Of a stretch of 18,257 nucleotides of DNA, positions 9,164 through 18,257 are shown piece by piece (positions within the stretch are counted from its first letter, which is position 1; each line of letters starts with the position of its first letter). Source of the DNA: Smittium culicis (taxonomy: Eukaryota; Kickxellomycota; Harpellomycetes; Harpellales; Legeriomycetaceae); contig LSSN01004940.1 of assembly GCA_001970855.1 (NCBI GenBank), positions 1 to 18,257 of the forward strand, given 5' to 3'. The position numbers were made by a program, and so were the translations under genes. Below the pieces are notes generated by a model. That model saw nothing but the letters and a program-made list of their open reading frames with translations. It was not told where the DNA came from and did no database searches.

Positions 9164-12100
9164 TTTTAGTGCAAAGATTATTTCAATGCAATTTTTTTTA
9201 CAAAGAGAAGTTTCACCGATCTTATCTCAACCAAATGTCTAATTTATTATAAATCCTATTTTACTATATATTTATAGTAATTTTGATACAATATTATTAA
9301 ACTATATTAAACTTTAAAAATCTGCAGAAATTTTTTTCTAATTCATATGATTACAAATTTTCACATTCTATTCTTTATAGATAAAAACTTCTAAAAATTA
9401 AAAAGGGGGGGAAATATTCAATAATAAAAAGACAGAGTATAATTATTCTTTATTGTAAATTTTTAAATAAATAATTCAACACATAAAAATCTCTATTGAA
9501 TAATGATTAAAAAAACCTACGCGGGGAACTTAGAATTCTCCGACATTTATTGTTCCAATATACATGATCTATATTTAAATAGTATATTTTATGTTTATGG
9601 AAAAATAATGAATAGACTAATCACAGGTTATTCAAAAATAATAAAATTATTTGAAGCAAATTATATTCAATTTTCTGATATTATTTTTGTAAATTTTTCG
9701 TATCTAAAATAAAAATAAAAGAAAAAAACTATGTATTAAATCGATTTTAAAATAACATATTATAAAAATTAATTTTTTTGGTAAATTTTGTAATCGTATT
9801 TATTGCTAATTAAATTCCCAAACTAAAAATTTTTTAAGGTATTTTGATAATTTTATTAGCAAAGTGGATTATAGAAGCTTAGAATATAAAACTTGTGTTA
9901 ATAGCTATAAATATTTAGCTGTTGAGTTGAAATTTAGAAATACATATAATAATTTCATAATAATATAATTATTTAAATTTTTTTAATATAAAACATTAAT
10001 ATTAATAAAAAAGAGTGATTTTTTTTACTAAGATAAGCAAAAATAATTAATATAATAAAATTTTTCGTTCAAAGCTCCTTTATCACTAAATTTGGAGTAA
10101 TTTATTTTTTCTTTTGATTATTATTTATATGTGAAAGTGTCAATGAAGTATTTAAAATAGAATTGACTCAGAATATATAATTTTAAATTTATAAGGATTA
10201 TATCTATATTAAAATAAAGCTATTAGCGATTTGAAGCATAGATAATCTCGTAGGAATAAATTAAACAGAAAATTTTATTAAAAAAAATTAAAAGCCAAAA
10301 TTGTGTGTAAATATAAAATTTCTTAACTAAGTATCAATAAAATAAAATCAAATAGCAATCAATATCGAATTTTTAGATATTTGTAGACAAAAAAAATGTA
10401 CCAAAAAAAAGTAAAAATAATTGATCAAATATTATAATCGATCGAAAAGCACTGAAAGTAGAAAATATCTTATAAAATAAATGATGATAATTATGATTTT
10501 ATAATACATTTATTATTTATAAAGAGTTATTAATATCTTATCAGAAAGAAAGCAGAATTTCTAGCTTTGTGCTAAATATTAAACTTACGCTATTAGAGGC
10601 TAATATATTAAAAAATAATAGAATTTACAAAAATAAATAACTACAATTTAATATAAAAAAATTTAGAATAATACTAGAAAATACTTAAAATACTTAAAAT
10701 GCTGCTAATATATATTTAAATATAAATATTTAGCTGTGAAGCATTAATTTTGAGCTAGTAAAATTTTTTAAATAAATAAATACTTTATTAATTTATAACT
10801 ATTTTATTTTAATTGTAACTATAGATTTAAAAATCCTGTAACGCATATTTTATAGGCTATCAAATAGCATTAATCAACGCTATAATCATTATTATTCATT
10901 AAAAGGGTCTGAAATCGAATTTATGTAAGTTTTGGAGGTTTTACTAATATTCAAATCTAATTTCTTTAAATAAAAAATTGTGAAGCGGTATTATATTTTA
11001 TTTTTAAGAGTTACATATAATAGCCCAAAACAATTCAGCAAAATAATCTAATTTCTAATAGTTTCGAAATTATTAAAAAATGACTATATAGGGCTTTTAG
11101 TACTTAACAATGAACTAAAAACATTACTTATATCTTTTCCAATAAATTAATTTCTAAAAAAATTAATTATTTGATTTTTTATATAGCTATTCTATTATTT
11201 TTTGGTATTTTATCTAACAACCAGTATTTGAATGATTCATAGAACCAGAGTAATTTTTTAAATAATGTTGGCTATATTATTGTAAAAAAAATAGTTTACG
11301 CTAAGTATGGGCTAATTATTTTAGTTTGATTAAACAAAAAAAAAATTACTATAAAATATATCATTTTTTAAATAATTATATCTTGGAATTAATTTTATAA
11401 ATATTTATATAAATAATATACTCGTTTTATTAGATACTAAACAGATTATTAAAAGTTGACAATTAAAATTTTTTATTCGTTAAAAATATTTATTCAATTT
11501 AATTTTTTTAATATAGTAAAATTACTATTTAATATCAATTTTTGATAAATTTAAGGTGGTATTTCAATTCATTATTTCTCTATATTTCCAGTCAGTGCTT
11601 CTATTAAATATTTAATTTTTTGAACCTAGTATGCTTTTTTACACTAATTTTAATAGCGTTATCGTGTTCTCTTTTGATTTAAGGCGTGTAAATTTGATTT
11701 CATATGCTTCCAAGCAATTAATTATAATTATAATCATATTAAAATATGAAAATATTTTGTTTTTATACTATTATTTAAATATGTAAAATCGAAAAGTAAT
11801 AGCCCAAGAAGACAAGAAAGAGCTAAGGAATGTGGTGGTGATGGTGATGCAAATATCAAAAATATTTGAATTCAAATCAATTAAAAAAATGGCTAAGCTA
11901 TGAATTGATGAAAACGTGACTTTAATTGACATAACTTTTTTTAATATTTTTTTTTTATTTCTGATTTCTTTCTTAATCATTATGATCAATTAAAGTAATT
12001 ATTAGTTCGATTATATGATTTATATATTCCTCAAATTAATTTACAAGTTTTTCTATCTTCAGAAAATAATAAAATAGCCGATATAGAATCAAATTTAGAA

Positions 12101-12875
12101 CTTGAATAAATTAGGTTGATGGATTTTTAATATACTTTGAGCTATAAATAAGTGATTTTGAGGAAATAATCTTAGGCCTCGAAATGATTTTTCTTTATTT
12201 TTAGATTTTTTTTGGGAATTTTTTACAGTCGAATCAGCAAATTTATAATTTGGTTCCGAAACCCTATGAATTTATATAATTTTTTAATATTAAAATTTTT
12301 CGAAAATTCACAATCATTTTAGTTTTATAAATTTGATGAAAATTTTTATATTTTCCAAAATACATAACCTTTATAGAAAGGAATTATCTGTTGCATCAAG
12401 CTATTGGATGCAAGTAAAGCGTAGATATTTAAAAAAAAATTCTTTTAAATAACGGCTTTTTATCGCTAAAAAACTTTTGTATTAACTAATTATTAGCAAA
12501 AATACAATTAAATTTTTATTTTTTTAATTCATAAATAATTTTAGAAATTTTTAATTGTATTTTTTTTTGAGGGATTAAAATAAGTATTAAAAATTTAGAG
12601 TTATAAGTGAAATGCTGACTATTAATAAGAATTTGAAAATTTAATAACAATGATTTATAAAATAAAATATATATGTGTGAAATTTTACAACCACCCTAAG
12701 AATTCTATTTGTGGTCTGATTCTATACTTCTGATTCTTCTTGTATTTTCTGAAAATCTTCTTTTGAAATTTAACCTTATTGAATATAATAATGATGTAAA
12801 GCTAAATTTTACAGGCTATTGACGCAATAATGACAACTTTATTGAATTAAATTTATAATAATAATTATAACAAAA
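9164..12875. other. Gene-free AT-rich DNA, centre of the desert
   Basis: Sampled lines are about 7-20% G+C. No frame is convincing. The 69-codon frame at 9503-9712 begins with a less AT-rich patch and becomes low-complexity. The 72-codon minus frame at 11771-11989 is Ile/Thr/Phe-rich and starts at a simple A/T tract. Small features are a run of seven G (9405-9411), an exact 17-base match between 9906-9922 and 10721-10737, and a short TGG/TGA triplet array at 11831-11848. No RNA gene was recognised. Confidence 0.55.
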
Positions 12876-12900
12876 TTCATGTCATAAAATTTGACATGAA
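12876..12900. repeat. Perfect hairpin, 9-bp stem with 7-base loop
   Basis: TTCATGTCA (12876-12884) pairs exactly with TGACATGAA (12892-12900). The right arm contains the ATG at 12896 that opens a 64-codon frame running to 13090. That frame starts with a Lys/Glu/His/Cys-rich, less AT-rich stretch up to about 13005 and then becomes simple A/T sequence. The frame may be a remnant of coding DNA. The hairpin over its start is notable, but no function can be assigned. Confidence 0.45.
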
Positions 12901-13138
12901 ATCAGAAAGGTATAAAAACTGCGACAAAACGACAAAGAAACATCATCAAAAAATAGGGAAAGTTGAAGAAAGATGGAAACACTGCTATCTGAAGATTTTA
13001 GTATTTAATTTAAAAAAATTTTTTTTTGGTCAACATGCTATTAATAAAATCACTCTTAATAATGAAATAAACCTTTTATACCAAATTTAAAACTCTTTAT
13101 AGTTATATTAAATATTAAAAAAACTCTAAAAAAAATAA

Positions 13139-13227
13139 ATGCAATATCAACATGAGCCTTATGAGCATACGCTCAAAATAACCGAAGGATTTGGCCGCAG
13201 TAGCCAAAACTTCTACATATATTGCAT
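13139..13227. ncRNA. Candidate structured RNA or fold-back block (three-way junction)
   Basis: Three inverted repeats fit one fold. The outer stem is ATGCAATAT (13139-13147) with ATATTGCAT (13219-13227). The first inner hairpin is TGAGC (13162-13166) with GCTCA (13171-13175) around a 4-base loop. The second inner hairpin is TTTGGC (13190-13195) with GCCAAA (13203-13208), extended by GAAG (13184-13187) with CTTC (13210-13213). The inner stems are G/C-rich in DNA that is otherwise almost all A/T, which makes chance less likely. I checked it by eye against U1, U2, U5 and U6 snRNA signatures, tRNA and hammerhead ribozyme cores and found no match on either strand. The transcribed strand is unknown. 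It could instead be a transposon end, since a MITE begins 39 bases downstream. Confidence 0.3.
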
Positions 13228-13266
13228 AATAAATAGCAAATAATTAGGCTCTGAACTGTACAATAA

Positions 13267-13455
13267 CCCTTTCACTGGCAGTAGACTATTTTTGGACCAC
13301 CAAATATAGTCAACTGCGTTCAATTAATATACTTTAATTCCGAGGCCTTAAGGAATTTTGTTTTATTATAAAATAACAGCTAATAATATATTTGCCTAAA
13401 AACTGTAAAAGAATCATTAAACTCATATAATTAAAGATTGTTGGGAAGAAAAGGG
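13267..13455. mobile_element. Decayed piggyBac-like MITE, 189 bp (left copy)
   Basis: This aligns from end to end with the element at 17272-17461. Shared stretches include the left end CCCTTTC, 'CAAATATAG', 'GTTCAATTAA', 'TTTAATTC' and 'AACAGC', then the right end 'TTGGG' followed by AAAGGG. Lengths are 189 and 190 bp. Its ends are degraded. The left flank is ATAA and the right flank TTTT where TTAA is expected, and the terminal repeats keep only their outer 6 bases intact. It has no coding capacity, so it would have been moved by a transposase encoded elsewhere. It is clearly older than the right copy. Confidence 0.7.
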
Positions 13456-16400
13456 TTTTTATACTACTAAAGCATCATAGTCAAAATAAAAAATATTTTA
13501 TATTATTTTTTTACATAATTATGAAAATATAATTAACATGATCGAATAACTCCCAGAAAGAGAATTTTTATTTAGCTCATATAAAGCTTTTGATCTTCAT
13601 AAAACTCGATTTATTTTAATCATTACAGATATATATTAGTATTACGAACATGATTTATTAATTCTAAATACTGATTTCCCCATAAAAAAATTTTTACATC
13701 GTCAATTAGTACTTCAACATCCAAAATTCTTATTTTTTATTTTTCAAAAAAGTATCAAAACTGGAATTAACTGTAAAAACTTCTTTACCGCCTATATTTG
13801 TGATAAAAAAATTTATAAACTGGTATACTTTATTTTTAATACAATTTTTTTATTTCACAAATCAAATAATCTATCATTTTATTTATCTTCGAATCTATGT
13901 CACTCGTGAAAATTTTTATATATTTTTCGATCTTTCGATTAAATAGATATTTATATACACACAATTATTTTTGGATTCTCAAATCCATATAGATATTTAA
14001 AATTTTTTATACCATTTTAATTTTTGGTTCATTTTATAATTGCTTTGATTTTAATATTTATTGAATTTAAATAGTTTATGATTGTTACTTAATAATTTGC
14101 AGTTTTTTATTGAAATTAAAAAATAGTTTATTTTATATTTCACAATTATGAGAATGTATAAACGACTTTCTAATAAATTTTATATTTTATAATATATTAT
14201 AGACACTAAATGTATGATTGAATTTAGAAAAGCCAATAAACCAATAGATTGAAATTAATTTTTTTGTGCTTTAGTTAAATATTAATGCCTTGAACCGATT
14301 TCCAGTGAGTATGTAGCAACTAGAGTGACGTAGGGGGATTAATTGAAAAATTATTCTTTTAATATTTAATCTGTATACTTTTAAATTATGACTAGTAAAC
14401 TCTGTGAGGCAAAAAAAAACTACATCAGCTACAATATTATAATTTTATTAAGATTAAATGGATTTTAAAAAATATTTTATATTTATCTATATAATTAAAA
14501 AAACTAGAAAATCATTCAAGTTAAAATAAATTCTAATTTTATAATAAAAGTTACAATTTTTAAAAAATATTTTAATTCTTTATTTATAACGGTTTTATTC
14601 TAGATGAGAAATGTAAGTTCATGCATATGATCTATGAGAGATTTATTGTTATGTTTATTTTATTACTATCAATATTTTTTAATATTTAACAAAAAATATT
14701 TTTATTTCACATAATCTAAACATTTGACTAGTTTTTAAAGTTCAATATTATTTTCTTTAAAAAATAACTCAAAGGTCATATAGAATTAATGATTTCCAAA
14801 CTATTTTCAAAAATTTCTAAAAACGTATGTTGATATTCATATAAAATATAAGTTTTTTCATTTAGCATTAAAAATGATATTGAATAGTTTTCAACTAAAA
14901 TTAGCTTTGGAATTTAAAATACTTAATCTTATTAAAAAGAAATATAATATAATATAAACCAAAATTTTATTAAATAATTAAGTTCACTATTTTGCACTAA
15001 AAATTGATTAATTTAATATCTTTATTTGTTATAGTTTTTTTTTTATAATTTATTAATTAACAAAGTAAAATTTATATGTATTTATTATATTAAATATTGT
15101 ATATTTATCAACTTTATATCACCTTAAATCAATTTCAACTAAATTAAAAAAAAATTAGAAAAAATTAAATTTTTTATTTTTTCACTTCGATTAATATATA
15201 ATTATATTGAATTTCATTCCAGGAGATCCATTATAAATTTGTTATTGCATAAAATAAAACAATGGATTCTATACTTTGCTTACAAAGCTTATAAAGGATA
15301 TATTTTTTTATTATACGTTTTTAAAAATTTAAATAAAATATACATATAATTATAATTATAATATTCTGGTTTAAATTTACTTAGATAACACGTGCTTTTT
15401 TTAAATAATTAAGTATTTTAACTTATAAAAAATTTTATTAAGCTACATATTGATTTAATCGATCGCCATTCTAAATAATAAAAATTAAAAATTCTTCAAG
15501 CCTATAGATTATTTAAACAACTTTAAATTTAAATCCTTTTATAGAATACGCAGGTAAATACTGATAATGATGTAAATTTTTTGCATTAGTATTATTTCCA
15601 AATATCTATTTCTAACTAAAATCAAAATATCAATATTATAATTTTAAATTAAACCAAAAATTTTATTTTTCAGATTATATTATTATATTATTCTAAGTAT
15701 AGAAAATCTAATATAAAATGGTATATAATTTAGATCTTAGAATTTTTATGTTTAATTTTAAATAAATCAGAAAAAAATTTTAAACTTTCTAATAAGTTGG
15801 AATTTTTTAATTCAATTAAAATATTAGATTCTGGAAATAATTAATTGTCCTATTATCTAGCTTTAGACTAATAAAATAAGTCTAAAATAAAGACGTTCGA
15901 AAAAAGGTATAATAAATTATTGTAAAATATATTAAACTAGTTTTTATTTTTTTATTAAATCATACTTATTAGCATAAATCTCGGTATTAATTTCGGAATT
16001 TTAATTAACTATGGATATTTATATATTCAATAAAAGAAAAATAATTATATTATACAAAAATATTTTCTTTTATAGGTATAATCTTTACATTAACAAGTTA
16101 TTAATAACTTTGTAGTTTTATTAAAGTAAATTTTCGCAAATAAAGTTGCAAGAATTCAAAAAAAAAAAAGGTTTATTTCATTACATTATGAGCTCTGCTT
16201 TAAGATAAATCAATAAGAATGTTTATTTAATAGAATTATGATATAATATCAAAGATAGATAAAATAAAATAAATTGGAAAAGGCTAGTATACAAGAAATA
16301 AGTGATAAAGAGTATATTAATTTTTATTGTAGTGGAAAAAATATGAATTTTAAACGTTATCATTTCAGTATATATTTATCATTATATAGATAATACATTT

Positions 16401-17267
16401 TTTATGCTTTAAATTAAGAGTTTTTATATTTATTAGTTTCTAACAAAATTTTCTGTAAGCGAGGTGCTACAGTAGTTTTTAAATTGTCATTGATTATTTA
16501 GATAATTAGGGTTAAAAATTTCATATTTAGTATAATACTTTTCCTTTCATTATTTAATATTAGAGTAGTATAATATAATAATTCATCAACCAATAAAACC
16601 CCAAATTAAAATAAAAAACCAATAAATATCCAATCTAATTAAGTTTTAATTGAATTAAAGATGTTTATCAAAGATTTCGAATAAATTGTATCTATTTTAA
16701 AAAAAAATTACCGAGTTTATCAACTCGATTAATAGTGCACATTTTGTAGGCTAAAATACCTAAAGTTATTTTTCTAAAGCTCTTAATATAATTAAACCCA
16801 GAAAAGATCAATCTATATTAAATGTTTTTTTGGCTTAAGGGAGTTTATAAGATTACCATTTTCAATTCGAAAATCCATTAATTTTGAATTTTATTAGAAT
16901 TTATCATCAAGCTGATACCTTTATTAATAGAAAGTGTAATTTTAACTTCAAAATTTTACTCTCAAAATAAGAGTATAATATAAATGTTATCCAAGTTTAT
17001 TCTGGTGGAAAATGAAAAATTATTTAAAATTTTCAAAACAACAGAAATCAATTTCTAATTCCTATTTGGAATTCATAAAGGCAAAACAGCCAATCGATTA
17101 ACTTCACTAGACAGCTTTTCTCAATTATTAACAGGAAATATATTTTATCAAAAATTCTTACATTTTAAAGAGTTTCAAGAATATTCTATAATTCCATAAA
17201 GTGATTTTGCAATAATAAAAAAGAATTTTCTAAAAAAATATTTATACTGGAGTGTATAAATTCAAGC
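13456..17267. other. Gene-free AT-rich DNA, right part of the desert
   Basis: No open frame worth calling in 3.8 kb. Small items are a less AT-rich patch at 14286-14340 without recognisable content, an inverted repeat ATCCATT/AATGGAT (15226-15232 and 15261-15267), and a hairpin CGAGTT/AACTCG (16712-16727). No tRNA, rRNA or other RNA gene was recognised, and no further copy of the MITE was found by eye. Confidence 0.55.
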
Positions 17268-17271
17268 TTAA

Positions 17272-17461
17272 TCCTTTCCCGCGCAGTAAACTGTTTTTTG
17301 ATCTACAAAATATAGCCAACAGTGTTCAATTAAAATAATTTAATTCTGATGATATAAGAAATATTTGTATATTGTACTAAACAGCAATTATCAAATTTCA
17401 TTATTAATCATAAACGAATCGATAAATTCATTTTTTTCAAAGAGTATTGGGCGGGAAAGGG
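17272..17461. mobile_element. piggyBac-like MITE, 190 bp (right copy)
   Basis: The left end reads TCCTTTCCCGCGCAGTA (from 17272). The right end, read inward on the opposite strand, is CCCTTTCCCGCCCAATA (from 17461). They match at 14 of 17 positions. TTAA flanks the element on both sides (17268-17271 and 17462-17465), the target duplication that piggyBac-superfamily transposases always make. The interior has no reading frame, so this is a non-autonomous miniature element. No transposase gene is present in the window. The better-preserved ends and target site show that it inserted later than the copy at 13267-13455, or has been less eroded. Confidence 0.85.
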
Positions 17462-17465
17462 TTAA

Positions 17466-18224
17466 GAGTGGAATTTTCATTTTTTTACTATTTTATTTAT
17501 TGATAACTATTGATGGAAAGCTATCGAATCAATAGTAATTATGTATAATTATTAAATAGCCTCATTGGCCATGGAATTTTCTTTCTATAAATCTAGGCAA
17601 TATTGAAGTTATAAAATATTGAAGTGATAAAAAAAAGAGTGTATATCCTCAGTCATTAGAGAGAAAGATTTAAATATATACCCTTACCAATTATTTTAAA
17701 GATTTTTTCTAGCGAATTTTTCTAACAAATAAACTGACAAGTCTTAGTTGATATAGATTTTAGAATTTTAATTTTTTTTTTGAAATATTAGATTTTTTAC
17801 CTAGACAATATTTTTTAAAGAACTATATATTTCTGAGATTTCATTTATGAAAAAAAAATATATATCACAATTATTGAACAGTATATTGGATTATAAGTAA
17901 AATAATAAAGCCAATAAACAATTTAATGTTTTTATTAATAATTAGTTTATATATTGAATGTAGCTATTCGATTGGGGCTAGAATTTAATTTTTTTAAATA
18001 TGAATTTTTGGATAAAATCTTGAAGAGTCTATATATATTTAGTGTAAACATTTTTAAAAGTATTTACGATACTTTTTATCGGTGTTAACAGAGTGTAGGA
18101 TGCATTAATTATATTGATATCCACAAATAAATGATAAATTAGTAATTATGTTTTTAATTGTGTATTGGTGGCTTTGTCCTATAATCTTATTTTGTACATC
18201 AAAAGTAGACATAAAGTTCTAAAT
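17466..18224. other. AT-rich DNA leading to the right-edge gene
   Basis: No gene is supported here. The final 100 bases become less A/T-rich, with 'TTGGTGGCTTTGTCCT' at about 18165-18180. That would fit the 5' flank of a gene beginning at 18225. Nothing else is recognisable. Confidence 0.5.
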
Positions 18225-18257
18225 ATGTCGCTCACCATTCCAGAACATCCTTTCAAA
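18225..18257 (+). CDS. Possible start of a gene cut by the window edge
   Basis: An ATG at 18225, with A at -3, opens a frame of 11 codons, 'MSLTIPEHPFK', that runs off the right end. Local composition rises sharply to about 45% G+C and uses C-ending codons (CTC, ACC, TTC), as in the eIF3f exon and unlike the desert. That is the whole basis for the call. The product is unknown. Confidence 0.35.
   Translation, partial: MSLTIPEHPFK

Noticed and set aside
11831..11848. On the minus strand, six CAY triplets that would read as six histidines, resembling an affinity tag
   Set aside because: The frame is closed by stops just before and two codons after it, and no vector sequence is nearby. It is best read as a short triplet repeat.
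12240..12275. Possible tRNA B box at GGTTCCGAAACC
   Set aside because: The spacing differs from the consensus by one base, and no cloverleaf can be drawn from the A/T-rich flanks.
14286..14340. Possible tRNA on the minus strand, because of a GGTTCAA word
   Set aside because: The T-stem does not pair, the acceptor ends do not match and no A box fits.
1..18257. CRISPR array, prophage, bacterial operon or organelle genome
   Set aside because: There are no spaced direct repeats and no bacterial genes, and eIF3f is a nuclear eukaryotic gene, so an organelle origin is also ruled out.

Overview
The window looks like nuclear DNA from an AT-rich eukaryote, most likely a fungus. The left edge carries the C-terminal 141 codons of translation initiation factor eIF3 subunit f. 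Its 'MIDRVSKYV' segment and short tail after the last helix look more fungal than animal to me. This placement comes from memory of the family and no search was run. The base composition is split. The eIF3f exon is near 45-47% G+C in the lines I counted, the three genes after it are about 27-45%, and the DNA between and beyond them is often only 7-20%.

Layout. Bases 2-427 (+) hold the end of eIF3f. Bases 1022-7119 hold three intact, intronless, same-strand (-) paralogues of an unrecognised protein of about 247-249 residues, separated by non-coding spacers of about 2.0 and 1.85 kb. Bases 7120-18224 are an approximately 11 kb gene desert, extremely AT-rich, with no convincing long reading frame. 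The last 33 bases may be the start of a further + strand gene.

The desert is not empty. It contains two copies of a 189-190 bp non-autonomous DNA transposon. The right copy (17272-17461) has near-perfect terminal inverted repeats beginning YCCTTTCCCGC and is bounded by TTAA on both sides, the signature of piggyBac-like elements. The left copy (13267-13455) is an older, decayed relative. Just before the left copy is an 89 bp block of three nested or adjacent inverted repeats that would fold into a three-way junction, a candidate structured RNA or a fold-back remnant. Other non-coding features are a perfect ATTTTT hexamer array (4803-4890), an AT dinucleotide run, and several palindromes.

The most interesting item is the paralogue family. 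The first and third copies align over all 249 residues without a gap, at 140 identities by hand count, while the DNA around them is no longer alignable. That implies selection on the protein. I cannot name the family. It has no signal peptide or membrane segment, looks mainly helical, and ends in a basic, charged helix. Nothing in the window shows the three genes working together with eIF3f; they are simply neighbours.
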